Assembly (NCBI GenBank): GCA_021201825.1
Contig: JAJQED010000022.1
Span: 1-58,880 of the forward strand
Length of the DNA: 58,880 bases
DNA from: Alistipes sp.
GTDB taxonomy: Bacteria; Bacteroidota; Bacteroidia; Bacteroidales; Rikenellaceae
Reading direction: 5' to 3'
The notes beneath the pieces are model-generated. The model was not told the origin of the DNA and did no database searches. It saw only the letters and a program-made list of their open reading frames with translations. Both the position numbers and the translations under genes were made by a program. Of the stretch, positions 1 through 8,886 are shown in pieces. The number at the start of each line of letters is the position of its first letter. Position 1 is the stretch's first letter.

Positions 1-58
1 AGGGCATGGAACTGCGGCCCGTGGTTCATATGCACGGTGTGGCAGAGTTCGTGGACCG
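1..58 (-). pseudogene. Broken second copy of the YgjP-like metallopeptidase gene (edge fragment)
   Basis: Read on the minus strand, this stretch encodes V-HELCHTVH-MNHGPQFH-A, almost the same as the zinc-binding end of the complete gene just to the right. At the DNA level about 55 bases match positions 189-243 with only a few differences. An in-frame TAA lies two codons upstream of the homologous block, and the DNA beyond it (61-110) is unrelated and AT-richer, so nothing upstream could supply the rest of the protein. This reads as the remnant of a tandem duplication. The part left of position 1 is not visible, so the length of the remnant is unknown. Confidence 0.6.
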
Positions 59-111
59 GGATTTATCTATCCGAAGTCATTTAGCACCGAAGCAACGGGC
101 GAACTTTCAGC

Positions 112-933
112 TCACCACCGGGTGTGGTATCCTTTTAGTTCCCTGCGCAGTTGCATGTGCCGCCCGCCGGTTAGCCGGTCCAGTAGGTCATGGAACTGTG
201 GCCCGTGGTTCTTATGCACGGTGTGGCAGAGTTCGTGGATAAGTACGTAATCGATCAAATGGTCCGGCAGCCGCATCAGGTGCAGGCTCAGCGAGATGTC
301 GTTCCGGGCCGAACAGCTTCCCCATTTGCTGACGGTATTACGGACCGTCACTTTGCCGTACTGCAGGCCCGTAGCCCGGGACAGCTCTTCCAGCCGCACC
401 GGAAGCATTGCCTTGGCCTCCTGCCTCATCGCCTCGCATATTCCTTTTTTTACCGCCTGCTGGACCTGCGGACCGTCGGGCGGCATCCCCTCGGGGCAGG
501 TTACGGTTATCAGGCCGCCGCCGACCTTAAACCCGGGCGGCTTCCCGGCCGCCGCCGGGACTACCACAAGGCGGTGTTCCCTGGTGGAGTAGGGCGGCAT
601 TATGGTCCGGGTCAGGGAGCGGTATTTCATAAGGGCCACCGAGGCCCATTGTTTTTTCGTCTCGAGGAATTGCAACCCGGTGGCAACCGGAATGCCGTAC
701 GGGACCGAGAGCCTGATCGTACAATCCGGCCTTACGGTCAGGGTTATCCTGCGGGCCTTGCGGGATAGGGCCAGCTGCACCCGGCCCAGTTCGGGATGTT
801 CGATGGTACTTACCGTGGACTTGCGGTTTTTTGGCGGCGCGGTCCTTTTTTTCGGGGTGCCGGGGGTCGGCCGCCCGGATGACCCGAACGCCGCCGACAG
901 GGCCCCTTTCAGTCTGCGTGGTCCCCCTCCCAT
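112..933 (-). CDS. YgjP/SprT-like zinc metallopeptidase (DUF45, M48-like)
   Basis: The 273-residue protein ends in a zinc-peptidase signature. HELCH at about 233-237 supplies two histidine ligands and the catalytic Glu, and the His of NHGPQF (about 243) is the likely third ligand. The upstream block WGSCSARNDISLSLHL is typical of the YgjP/DUF45 family, whose physiological role is poorly defined. The first 45 residues are basic and low in complexity, so the true start could be an internal Met. It begins 3 bases after the argH stop and is probably the last gene of the rlmB-argE-argH run. A truncated relative of its 3' part lies at the left window edge. The family assignment is firm; the substrate is unknown. 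Confidence 0.85.
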   Translation of the reverse strand: MGGGPRRLKGALSAAFGSSGRPTPGTPKKRTAPPKNRKSTVSTIEHPELGRVQLALSRKARRITLTVRPDCTIRLSVPYGIPVATGLQFLETKKQWASVALMKYRSLTRTIMPPYSTREHRLVVVPAAAGKPPGFKVGGGLITVTCPEGMPPDGPQVQQAVKKGICEAMRQEAKAMLPVRLEELSRATGLQYGKVTVRNTVSKWGSCSARNDISLSLHLMRLPDHLIDYVLIHELCHTVHKNHGPQFHDLLDRLTGGRHMQLRRELKGYHTRW

Positions 934-936
934 ATC

Positions 937-2286
937 TTACCGGATGCCGTCCGCATATTCCAGCAGCGCCTCTTCCGCCCGGTGCACCCTATCGAACCCG
1001 AACCCGGATACGGTCTGCTGCATCAGGGCGGCCACCCGGTCGTTGCACAGGTTGCCGATACTTCCCTCGTGGGTATGGACTACGGTGCGCTCCGGGTTGA
1101 AATCGCCGTTCTCGATATCGAGCCCCACCTTGCGGTAGGCCTCCCGGAACGGCATCCCGTCCAGCACCATGCGGTTTACGGTCTCCACACTGAAAATATA
1201 GTCGTACATATTCTCATGCAGGATATCCTCGCGGACGGTGATATTTTCCAGCATATAGACCGCCATCGAGAGGCACTCCCTCACGGTGCCGATCGCCGGG
1301 AACAGCACCTCTTTGAGCAACTGCAGGTCGCGGTTGTATCCGAGCGGTAGGTTGGAGGTGAGCAGGGTCACCTGGTTGGGCAGCCCCTGTATTATGTTGC
1401 ATTTGCCCCGCATGACCTCCCAAACGTCCGGGTTCTTTTTGTGGGGCATGATGCTCGACCCGGTCGTCAGCTCGGCCGGGTAGGAAATAAAGCCGAAGTT
1501 CTGGTTCAGGTACAGCACGTTGTCCCCGGCCAGCCGCGATAGCGTGGAAGCTATATTGGCAAGGGCCTGCGAGACGATCCGTTCGGTTTTGCCGCGTCCC
1601 ATTTGGGCATATACTACATTGTAGCACATCGAATCGAATCCCAGTAGTCGGGTAGTCATCTCCCGGTCCAGCGGGAACGAAGAGCCGTAGCCTGCTGCCG
1701 ACCCCAGCGGGTTGCGGTTGCAAACCCGGTATGCCGCCAGGAGCATCTGCATGTCGTCCGTCAGCGCCTCGGCATAGGCACCAAACCACAGCCCGAAAGA
1801 CGACGGCATCGCCACCTGCATATGTGTGTAACCCGGCATGAGCACACTGCGGTATTTCTCCGAAAGCTCCTGCAACAGCCCGAACAGCTTCTCCATATCA
1901 TGGCAAAGGGCCTCGATCTCCCCGCGCAGGAATAGCCGCAGGTCCACCAGGACCTGGTCGTTGCGGGACCGACCGCTGTGTATCTTTTTCCCCGCCTCGC
2001 CGATACGTTCGGTCAGCAGGTGTTCGACCTGAGAATGGACGTCTTCCACCCCGTCGCCGATGCGGAATTTCCCGTCCGCTATTTCGTCGTATATGGTTCG
2101 TAGTTCTTTCTGGATGGGCCGCAGGTCCTCCTCGCCGAGCAGGCCCGCTTTGGCCAGCATCCGGGTATGGGCCATGGACCCCAGTACGTCGGCCCGGGCC
2201 AGAAAGAGGTCCATCTCCCGGTCCATTCCGACCGTAAAACTGTCTACGGCGGCGTCCGCATCGCCGTTCTTTTGCCAGAGTTTCAT
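937..2286 (-). CDS. argH: Argininosuccinate lyase
   Basis: Cleaves argininosuccinate to arginine and fumarate, the last step of arginine synthesis, in the cytoplasm. The 449-residue length is normal for the fumarase/aspartase superfamily. Superfamily blocks are clear: HSGRSRNDQ at 103-111, PGYTHMQ with the catalytic His at about 155, and the signature TGSSIMPHKKNPD at 275-287 containing the mobile-loop Ser. It lies 20 bases downstream of the ArgE-type deacylase gene, so two late arginine steps are co-transcribed. The metallopeptidase gene follows after 3 bases. No frameshift or missing key residue was seen. Confidence 0.97.
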   Translation of the reverse strand: MKLWQKNGDADAAVDSFTVGMDREMDLFLARADVLGSMAHTRMLAKAGLLGEEDLRPIQKELRTIYDEIADGKFRIGDGVEDVHSQVEHLLTERIGEAGKKIHSGRSRNDQVLVDLRLFLRGEIEALCHDMEKLFGLLQELSEKYRSVLMPGYTHMQVAMPSSFGLWFGAYAEALTDDMQMLLAAYRVCNRNPLGSAAGYGSSFPLDREMTTRLLGFDSMCYNVVYAQMGRGKTERIVSQALANIASTLSRLAGDNVLYLNQNFGFISYPAELTTGSSIMPHKKNPDVWEVMRGKCNIIQGLPNQVTLLTSNLPLGYNRDLQLLKEVLFPAIGTVRECLSMAVYMLENITVREDILHENMYDYIFSVETVNRMVLDGMPFREAYRKVGLDIENGDFNPERTVVHTHEGSIGNLCNDRVAALMQQTVSGFGFDRVHRAEEALLEYADGIR

Positions 2287-2306
2287 TTATTCGTCTGTTA
2301 TTCGGT

Positions 2307-3413
2307 TCAGTTATCTGGGGCGTCGAGGCCACTGCCTTTCATTTTGAACAGGTCGGAAAGCAGGGCTGTATAGGTCTTTATACCCTCGTGGATCTCGCTG
2401 AGGCAGATGAACTCGTCCGCAGAGTGCGAACGGGCGCTGTCCCCCGGGCCCATTTTCATGGAGGGGATGTCCAGCAGGGCCTGGTCCGAGGTGGTAGGTG
2501 ACCCGTAGGTGGTAAGCCCGAGCGCAAGCCCGGCCTGTACCGCCGGATGGCTGTGGTCGATACCCGACGGTTTGAGCCGCACTGAGCGGGGAGTAACCTC
2601 GCCGGAGATATTCTGCCTTATTATTTCGACTACCTCTTCATTCGTATACCGGTCCGTTACCCGTATGTCCACCGTAAAGCGGCACTCGTCCGGAACTACG
2701 TTGTGCTGGCTCCCGGCTTCTATGACCGTTACGCTCATTTTGACCTCGCCCAACTGCGGGCTCACTTTCGGGAACCGATAGCCGCGTATCCACGCAATAT
2801 CGTCCAGTGCCTTATATATGGCGTTCTCTCCCTCGTTCCGGGCGGCATGGCCGGCTTTGCCCCGCGCGATGCAGTCCAGCACGACAAGGCCCCGCTCGGC
2901 GGTAGCCATCTGCATTCCGGTGGGTTCCCCGACTATGGCGAATTCCAAAGGGCCGATCTGTGGCAGGATACTCTCGATGCCCCCCTTGTCGGACACCTCC
3001 TCTTCGGCCGTTATGGCAAGGCAGATATTGTAGGCAAGGTCCGTCGCTTCGTAAAAATAGAGGAACGCGGCACAAAGCGAAACGACGCTCGCCCCGGCGT
3101 CGTTACTGCCCAGTCCGTAGAGCCTGCCCTGTTCGACGGCGGGCAGGAACGGGTCGCGGGTATAGCCGCCGTTGGGGCGGACCGTGTCGTGGTGGGAATT
3201 CAGGAGTACGGTCGACTTTGCAGGGTCGTAGTGTTTGTTATAAGCCCACACGTTGTTGCCGCTTTGCCGGATGCCGCCGACCCCGTGGGCCGAAAGGAAC
3301 TGAAAGAGGATACCGGCAGTAACCTCCTCCTCACGGCTGAAAGAGGGGGTTTCGATCAGCCTTGCAAGCAGGGCCACCGCATTCTCGTATAATATCCCGG
3401 TATCCTTACACAT
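2307..3413 (-). CDS. argE: M20 family deacylase, ArgE-type (N-acyl-ornithine deacylase)
   Basis: Probably hydrolyses N-acetyl- or N-succinyl-ornithine to ornithine. Bacteroidota are known to use succinylated intermediates, so the acyl group is not settled by sequence. M20 metal residues are visible, numbered from the start used here: H74-x-D76 in NSHHDTV, bridging D105 in GSNDAG, E137/E138 in TAEEEV, and a late His in ARSHSADE. I chose the ATG at 3413 (MCKDTG). A longer frame to 3455 would overlap rlmB by 35 bases and adds no family sequence. The 368-residue length is typical. Position between rlmB and argH supports an arginine role over other M20 peptidases. Confidence 0.88.
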   Translation of the reverse strand: MCKDTGILYENAVALLARLIETPSFSREEEVTAGILFQFLSAHGVGGIRQSGNNVWAYNKHYDPAKSTVLLNSHHDTVRPNGGYTRDPFLPAVEQGRLYGLGSNDAGASVVSLCAAFLYFYEATDLAYNICLAITAEEEVSDKGGIESILPQIGPLEFAIVGEPTGMQMATAERGLVVLDCIARGKAGHAARNEGENAIYKALDDIAWIRGYRFPKVSPQLGEVKMSVTVIEAGSQHNVVPDECRFTVDIRVTDRYTNEEVVEIIRQNISGEVTPRSVRLKPSGIDHSHPAVQAGLALGLTTYGSPTTSDQALLDIPSMKMGPGDSARSHSADEFICLSEIHEGIKTYTALLSDLFKMKGSGLDAPDN

Positions 3414-3420
3414 AGCGTTG

Positions 3421-4155
3421 CTATTGCTTTGCCGTCCGCTGGCGAACCGCTTCAAAAAGTATTACGGCCGCCGCAGCCGATACGTTCAGCGAGGCTATTT
3501 CACCATGCATCGGTATCGAGAGCGAAGCGTCACACAATTTAAGCACTTCTTTCGAGATTCCCGCCTCTTCGCTGCCCATAACTATACATACGGGCCGTGC
3601 AAGGTCCGCCTCATAGAGCGTCGTATCCCCTTTTTCGGTTGCCGCGGCAATGCCGTAGCCGTTGTTTATCAAGGTTTTGAGGGCGTTGCGGATGCTCCCC
3701 ACCCGGCAAACCGGAATACGGGTCAGAGCGCCGGCCGATGCCCGCACGGCATCCGCCGTTACCGGTGCCGAATTCTTGGCAGGGACGATCAGCCCGTGCG
3801 CTCCGGCGCAATGGGCACTGCGGGCAATGGCCCCGAAATTTCGCACGTCCGTCACCCCGTCGAAAAGCACCAGCAGGGGAGTTTCCCCCGCCGGGACCGA
3901 GTCGATGATATCGTGTAATTCCGCATACCCGATGGCCGAGATACGGGCTACGACCCCCTGGTGGTTACCCCGGGTGAGCCTGTTGAGCTTCTCCACGGGG
4001 ACCTCCTGCGTGCCGATCCCCTTTTTCTTGCACAGCTCGCGCAGTTCGCCCAGCAGCTGTCCGTCCGCCCCTTTGCGGAACCAGACCCTTTCGATCTGCT
4101 TGCCGGCGTTCACCGCCTCGATCACCGGCCTTATGCCGAAAATTATATTGTCCAT
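3421..4155 (-). CDS. rlmB: TrmH/SpoU family 23S rRNA 2'-O-methyltransferase, RlmB-like
   Basis: Likely methylates the 2'-OH of G2251 (E. coli numbering) in 23S rRNA. The 244-residue protein has an N-terminal substrate-binding domain (FGIRPVIEAVNAG) and a C-terminal SPOUT domain with the three TrmH motifs: NFGAIARSAHCAGA, IVMGSEEAGIS, and SIPMHGEIASLNVSAAAAV near the C terminus. The last two form the knotted SAM site. The 8-kDa difference between RlmB and other TrmH proteins is not decisive, so the target nucleotide is inferred from domain layout. The stop lies 7 bases before the deacylase start. The gap to the ABC-F gene upstream is about 96 bases. Confidence 0.9.
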   Translation of the reverse strand: MDNIIFGIRPVIEAVNAGKQIERVWFRKGADGQLLGELRELCKKKGIGTQEVPVEKLNRLTRGNHQGVVARISAIGYAELHDIIDSVPAGETPLLVLFDGVTDVRNFGAIARSAHCAGAHGLIVPAKNSAPVTADAVRASAGALTRIPVCRVGSIRNALKTLINNGYGIAAATEKGDTTLYEADLARPVCIVMGSEEAGISKEVLKLCDASLSIPMHGEIASLNVSAAAAVILFEAVRQRTAKQ

Positions 4156-4251
4156 GCCTGACTGTTTTGTTTTTGCCTGTCCGGCGGCTGTTTCGACCGG
4201 AGGACGCTTCCCGTCGCCGGGGCCCGTCCGCTGGAAATCCGGCCGCGCCTC

Positions 4252-6210
4252 CTATGAAGTTAGTATATCCAGTTCGTAATTCAGTTTCTCCCACTCGTGC
4301 ATTTGCACTTCGAGCTGGCGTTTCAGGGTATTGTACTCTTCGAAAACGGCCGCATCCCCCAGGTCGATGCCGTGGGCAGCGGGGTTGGCCATCCTGCTGT
4401 CCATCCCGGCGATCTCCTGCTCTAGGCGGGCTATCCCGGCTTCGCATTTCTCGATAGCCGTACGTACCCGGCGCACCTGTTTCTCCGTCTCCTTTTTCTG
4501 CTCGTACCCGGCCTTCCCGGATGGGGCCGGCCGGGCCTGCTCGCCGGATCCGGCCCGGGCTTCGGGCGGTGCGCCCTTTCGCTCGATTTCGGCCATGGAA
4601 TCCACCTTACGCTTTTCGAGGAAGTACCAGATGCCGCCCAGGTATTCGTAAACCCGCCCGTCACGGAACTCATATACCTTGTCCACCAGCCCGTCCAGGA
4701 ACTCGCGGTCGTGCGAGACCAGCACCAGTGTGCCGTCATATTTGGTAAGGGCGCTCTTCAGGATATCCTTGGAGCGCATGTCCATGTGGTTGGTCGGTTC
4801 GTCCATCACCAGCAGGTTATGCGGTTCGAGCATCATCCGTGCCATGGCAAGCCGCGCTTTCTCCCCGCCTGACAGTACCTTGACTTTCTTGTCGATATCC
4901 TCCCCACGGAAAAGGAACGCCGCAAGGATGTCCCTCAGGCGCGTACGGATATCGCCCACAGCCACCTTGTCCAGCGTGTCGTAGACCGTAGCCTCACCGT
5001 CCATCAGGTCGTCCTGGTTCTGGGCGTAGTAACCCGTATTGATATTGTGGCCGATGCGGATCGAACCCTCGGTAGGTTCCAAATCCCCGATAAGCATCCG
5101 GGCGAACGTGGTCTTTCCCTCGCCGTTACGCCCTACAAGGGCTATCTTCTCCCCCCGTTCGATCACGAATTCCGCCCCGCCGAAGACATGTTTCTCACCG
5201 AAGCTCTTTCCGGCCTGCTTCACCTCGGCCACGATCTGCCCCGAGCGGGGAGCGGGCGGGAACTTGATATTTATACGGCTCAGGTCTTCCTCGTCAACCT
5301 CGATGCGTTCCAGTTTTTCGAGCTGTTTGACGCGCGACTGCACCTGATTCGATTTGGTGGGCTTATAGCGGAATTTCTCGATGAACTCCTCGGTTTTCTC
5401 TATCAGCTTTTGCTGGTTGGCGTATGCGGCCATCTGTTGTTCCCGCCGTTCGCGGCGAAGCTCTATGTAATGGCTGTAAGTGGCCTTATAGTCGTATATT
5501 TTACCGAGCGAAATTTCGATGGTCCGGTTGGTGACGTTGTCCAGGAAAGCACGGTCGTGCGAGATAAGCACCACGGCCCCCGGATAATCCTTGAGGTAAG
5601 TTTCGAGCCATTGGATACTCTCTATGTCGAGGTGGTTGGTCGGTTCGTCCAACAGGAATACGTCGGGCCGGCGCAACAGAAGTTTGGCAAGTTCGATACG
5701 CATCCGCCATCCGCCGCTGAACTCGCGGGTGGGCCTGCCGAAATCCTCGCGGCGGAACCCCAGGCCCAACAGGGTCTTCTCGATGTCGGCTTCCCTCTGG
5801 TCGCCGCCCAGGATATGGTAACGGTCGTTCACGTCGTTGAGCCGGTGAAGCAGTTTTTCGTATTGTTCGCTTTCGTAGTCGGTACGCTCGGATATTTGGC
5901 GCGTAAGGTCCGCCATCTCGGCCTCGAGGGCGAGAACCTCTTCGAACGCCCGTGCGGTTTCTTCGACCAGCGACGTGGTATCGGCCACTTTCATCTGCTG
6001 GGGCAGGTAGCCGATGGTGGTGCCGATGTTTTTGGTTACGGCCCCGCTACTGGGCGGCTGCTCGCCGGTCAGCACTTTCAGCAGGGTGGTCTTACCCGCC
6101 CCGTTCTTGCCGACCAGACCGACCCGGTCCTTCGGGTTTATGATAAAGGATATCTCGCGGAAGAGGTCCCAACCGCCGAAACTGACCGTTAAATTGTCTA
6201 CGGAGATCAT
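4252..6210 (-). CDS. ABC-F family ATPase (ribosome-associated, YheS/Uup type)
   Basis: The 652-residue protein has two ABC domains and no membrane segment, which is the ABC-F layout. Domain 1 has GKNGAGKTTLL near residue 35, signature FSGGWRMRIELA and LDEPTNHLD. Domain 2 has GRNGEGKTTFA, LSGGEKARLAMA and MDEPTNHMD. The basic linker between them (residues about 240-320, rich in Arg, Lys and Gln) is the likely ribosome-contacting P-site motif. The C terminus is a charged coiled coil (about 560-650). ABC-F proteins of this type act on stalled or initiating ribosomes. Nothing points to an antibiotic-resistance subgroup. The gene starts 7 bases after the rpe stop. Confidence 0.92.
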   Translation of the reverse strand: MISVDNLTVSFGGWDLFREISFIINPKDRVGLVGKNGAGKTTLLKVLTGEQPPSSGAVTKNIGTTIGYLPQQMKVADTTSLVEETARAFEEVLALEAEMADLTRQISERTDYESEQYEKLLHRLNDVNDRYHILGGDQREADIEKTLLGLGFRREDFGRPTREFSGGWRMRIELAKLLLRRPDVFLLDEPTNHLDIESIQWLETYLKDYPGAVVLISHDRAFLDNVTNRTIEISLGKIYDYKATYSHYIELRRERREQQMAAYANQQKLIEKTEEFIEKFRYKPTKSNQVQSRVKQLEKLERIEVDEEDLSRINIKFPPAPRSGQIVAEVKQAGKSFGEKHVFGGAEFVIERGEKIALVGRNGEGKTTFARMLIGDLEPTEGSIRIGHNINTGYYAQNQDDLMDGEATVYDTLDKVAVGDIRTRLRDILAAFLFRGEDIDKKVKVLSGGEKARLAMARMMLEPHNLLVMDEPTNHMDMRSKDILKSALTKYDGTLVLVSHDREFLDGLVDKVYEFRDGRVYEYLGGIWYFLEKRKVDSMAEIERKGAPPEARAGSGEQARPAPSGKAGYEQKKETEKQVRRVRTAIEKCEAGIARLEQEIAGMDSRMANPAAHGIDLGDAAVFEEYNTLKRQLEVQMHEWEKLNYELDILTS

Positions 6211-6217
6211 CGGACGG

Positions 6218-6874
6218 TCAGGCGTTGAGGATTTCGACTATTTCGGCCTCGGGGTCCGGGGCACGGAACACGGCATTCCCGGCTACCAGAATATCCGCAC
6301 CGGCACCGAATACCTCACCGGCATTGGTACGGTTTATCCCGCCGTCCACTTCGATAAGCGTCCCAGTCCCCGCCCGGTCTATCATGGCGCGAAGCTCCCG
6401 TATCCGGGCGGTACTGGCCTCGATATAACCCTGCCCGCCGAAACCCGGCTCGACGCTCATTATCAGCACTACGTCTGTGTATTCCAATAATCCGTCCACT
6501 ACCGAGACGGGTGTGGCCGGTTTTATCGAGATGCCGGACTTTATGCCGTAACCGCGAATTTGCTGCAAAGATTCACGGGGGGTGTCGACCGCTTCGTAAT
6601 GTATGGTGACCAGGTCTGCACCGGCCTGCGCGAAGCGTTCGGTGTACTTCATCGGGTCCACTATCATCAGGTGAACGTCCAGGAATTTGTCGGTATTCTG
6701 CCTTATTGCTTTCAGCACCGGGAACCCGAAAGAAATATTGGGGACGAAAACCCCGTCCATCACATCGATATGCACCCACTGGGCCGCACTGCGGTCAACC
6801 ATCCGGGTGTCCCGTGCCAGGTTGCCGAAATCGGCAGACAGCATCGACGGCGATAATATCCTATGCCTCTCCAT
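6218..6874 (-). CDS. rpe: Ribulose-phosphate 3-epimerase
   Basis: Interconverts ribulose 5-phosphate and xylulose 5-phosphate in the pentose phosphate pathway. The 218-residue length and TIM-barrel blocks fit the family: SPSMLSADFGNL at 8-19 with the catalytic Asp, HIDVMDGVFVPN (His and Asp metal ligands), HLMIVDP, MSVEPGFGGQGY and EVDGGINRTNA. It is the first gene of the minus-strand run through ABC-F, rlmB, argE and argH. A TATCTTTG box lies only 7 bases upstream of the ATG, which would give a very short or absent leader. Confidence 0.97.
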   Translation of the reverse strand: MERHRILSPSMLSADFGNLARDTRMVDRSAAQWVHIDVMDGVFVPNISFGFPVLKAIRQNTDKFLDVHLMIVDPMKYTERFAQAGADLVTIHYEAVDTPRESLQQIRGYGIKSGISIKPATPVSVVDGLLEYTDVVLIMSVEPGFGGQGYIEASTARIRELRAMIDRAGTGTLIEVDGGINRTNAGEVFGAGADILVAGNAVFRAPDPEAEIVEILNA

Positions 6875-6881
6875 AACGGTG

Positions 6882-6889
6882 CAAAGATA
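6882..6889 (-). promoter_or_regulatory. Possible -7 box (TATCTTTG) just upstream of rpe
   Basis: On the minus strand this is TATCTTTG, matching the Bacteroidota -7 consensus TAnnTTTG. It ends 7 bases before the rpe ATG, so transcription would start at or within a base or two of the start codon. No good TTTG is found 19-21 bases upstream, which lowers confidence. Confidence 0.35.
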
Positions 6890-6971
6890 CGGTTAATTTT
6901 TCTGTTCCTACAGGCCGGCCGCCGGGGTAGGTCGCCAAAGACGGGTTAGCAATGCCTGTCCCCGCCCCGGG

Positions 6972-8156
6972 TCACCAAAGCCGTGCCACCTTGCGCCGGA
7001 TAAGCACCGTAGTTACGGCGGTAGAGATGAGTGTAAACGCCACGGCCAATAATGCCGTAGGCCAGAACCCGGCCGGTGCATACCCCGGCGTGAACCGGAT
7101 GAAAACGGGCAGATAAGCTCCCCGAAGTATCCCGACCGCCAGCAGGGCTATAACCAGGGCGCCGCCGCTCAACATGGCCGACAGCCTTATATACGGCGCG
7201 GCTACCTGTCCTGGCGAAAAACCCAGCAGCATCAGGTCGCGCAGTTTGGCGGAATTTTTTTGCAGCAGCAGGAATATGCTCAATATTAACAGGAAGAAAG
7301 CCAAGAGGGTGATGATAAGCCCTACGGTGATCACGATAGCCGTAATTATCCTCAGGAAATAGGCCCCGCTGCCGCGGCCGGCATTCTCCCCCTCGGTCTC
7401 GTAACCCTTGGAGGCCAGGAACCGGGCCAGATCGTCCGAACCGGCATCGGTAACCTCCATTATCACCCGCGACACTGCCGGAGTGTCCCCGCCCCCGAAA
7501 TAGGAGTTGGACCACTCCATAAATTCCTGCGGGACAAGTATGGTGTTCAGCCGGTCGGAAAACCCGGCGATCTTGCCGGTGAAATTCCCGCGGCGGCCGT
7601 TGCCCGACAGCCGCAGATCCACTGTCAGCGCCCCGAACAACTCTTCCGAAACCTGCGGAAGCCCCTGCGAGCGGGAAAATCCGTAATTATACAGGTTCAG
7701 GTAATTGCGCGGAATTATGATAGGTATTACGTTGTTTACCGTATCCAGTTTCCAAATATCGCTCTTCACGTCCAGGAACCGGTCCGGCACCGACTCGAAA
7801 AACATATATGTGCTCATGCACATATCCCCGGCCGAGACCGAGCCGGTAATACTGTATGCGGCGGGAGTGAAAGGCCCTGCGCCGATCATGAACGGCTGTG
7901 ACTCTATTTCCCGAAGCTCCCCCGGGCGGAACTCCGTACTTCCGACCCCCAGCACGCTCAGCGCCCCTACCTTTTTAGAGACGATAACGTAGTCGTTACG
8001 CATGAACGAGTCGGGACCCGAAAGGATCGGCGAGGCGTCGCGGTAGAGCTGGAACGCCCCCAGGATGACCGCAAGCCCCGCGATATTGGCGATGGTGAAG
8101 CCGGCGAACCGCCAAAGCCCCTTATTGCTGTTCAATACCTTTCCGAGCGTGCTCAT
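6972..8156 (-). CDS. ABC transporter permease, FtsX/MacB-like
   Basis: The 394-residue protein has the MacB/FtsX topology. There is one N-terminal membrane segment (about 17-36), a large extracytoplasmic domain (about 40-270), then three hydrophobic segments near 275-300, 325-345 and 360-385. The C-terminal membrane part is FtsX-like (LRDLMLLGFSPGQVAAPY). It overlaps the ATPase gene by 4 bases (ATGA), so the two are translationally coupled and should form one exporter or mechanotransmission complex. The substrate cannot be read from sequence. Lipoprotein-release (LolCE-like), peptide export or envelope signalling all remain possible. No periplasmic adaptor gene is adjacent. Confidence 0.75.
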   Translation of the reverse strand: MSTLGKVLNSNKGLWRFAGFTIANIAGLAVILGAFQLYRDASPILSGPDSFMRNDYVIVSKKVGALSVLGVGSTEFRPGELREIESQPFMIGAGPFTPAAYSITGSVSAGDMCMSTYMFFESVPDRFLDVKSDIWKLDTVNNVIPIIIPRNYLNLYNYGFSRSQGLPQVSEELFGALTVDLRLSGNGRRGNFTGKIAGFSDRLNTILVPQEFMEWSNSYFGGGDTPAVSRVIMEVTDAGSDDLARFLASKGYETEGENAGRGSGAYFLRIITAIVITVGLIITLLAFFLLILSIFLLLQKNSAKLRDLMLLGFSPGQVAAPYIRLSAMLSGGALVIALLAVGILRGAYLPVFIRFTPGYAPAGFWPTALLAVAFTLISTAVTTVLIRRKVARLW

Positions 8157-8797
8157 AACCGTAGGATTTTGTCGTAATCCATATCGAAATGCTTGCCGAT
8201 GGACGTTACGACGATACCCGCGCCACGGGCCGAGGCCTCCTCGAGAAGCAGGTCCCGCATCAGGGCGGAGTTATTTTCGTCCAGGTGGCTGACCGGTTCG
8301 TCCAGTACGATGAAATCGAACGGCTGGCACAGGCTGCGCACGAACGCCGCCCGCTGTTGCTGACCCGCCGACATGATCGAAGCCGGGCTGTGGGCCTTGT
8401 CCCCGATACCAAGCCGTTCCAGCATTTTTGTTATCTGCCCCTCGGACTTGAAACCCGTGAGCGAATTTTTCAGCATCGCGTTCTCCAGTGCCGTAAGCTC
8501 CCCGAAGAGCTTCATATCCTGGAAAAGTATGGCGATCTCCCTGCGGCGTACCCCGGTCCATCCGGTGGTACCCAACCCGCAGACGTCCCGGCCGTCGAAC
8601 CGGATTGTCCCGCTGTAATCCGTGCGCCATCCGTATAGGAAACTGCACAAAGTGGTTTTCCCCAGCCCCGACGACGCCTCGATAAGGTAGGAGCGGCCTT
8701 TCTCAAAGACGGTATCGGCCAGCCACACCTCGGAACCGGTGGGAGGATTATCCGCAAAAACAGCAGGGAGAACCTGCTGTAAACTGATCTTTTCCAT
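8153..8797 (-). CDS. ABC transporter ATP-binding protein, LolD/MacB-like
   Basis: The 214-residue nucleotide-binding domain has a Walker A variant ASSGLGKTTL at about 39-48, signature SAGQQQRAA, and Walker B IVLDEPVSHLD. The signature reads SAGQQ where LSGGQ is canonical, a tolerated change. It partners the FtsX-like permease, whose start codon overlaps its stop. The second gene of such pairs usually fixes the substrate class, but here it gives no clue. About 90 bases of non-coding DNA with a terminator separate it from the lipoprotein gene upstream. Confidence 0.85.
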   Translation of the reverse strand: MEKISLQQVLPAVFADNPPTGSEVWLADTVFEKGRSYLIEASSGLGKTTLCSFLYGWRTDYSGTIRFDGRDVCGLGTTGWTGVRRREIAILFQDMKLFGELTALENAMLKNSLTGFKSEGQITKMLERLGIGDKAHSPASIMSAGQQQRAAFVRSLCQPFDFIVLDEPVSHLDENNSALMRDLLLEEASARGAGIVVTSIGKHFDMDYDKILRL

Positions 8798-8815
8798 ATT
8801 ACTGGAGCCGCTGTT

Positions 8816-8872
8816 TAAAAAAGGACAGGTCCCCGGGGCGCTTCAAAAGCCGTACCGTACGGGAACCTGTCC
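8816..8872 (-). terminator. Rho-independent terminator after the DUF4836-like gene
   Basis: An 8-bp stem GGACAGGT/ACCTGTCC (8823-8830 with 8865-8872) closes a GC-rich loop. On the minus strand it is followed by a run of T (plus-strand A run at 8816-8822). It lies directly after the stop of the gene at 8887. Confidence 0.75.
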
Positions 8873-8886
8873 GTTACGCGTTATTT

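Noticed and set aside
4252-6210. ABC-F protein as an antibiotic-resistance determinant
   Set aside because: Sequence blocks fit the housekeeping ABC-F type and it sits in a core operon; nothing links it to the resistance groups.
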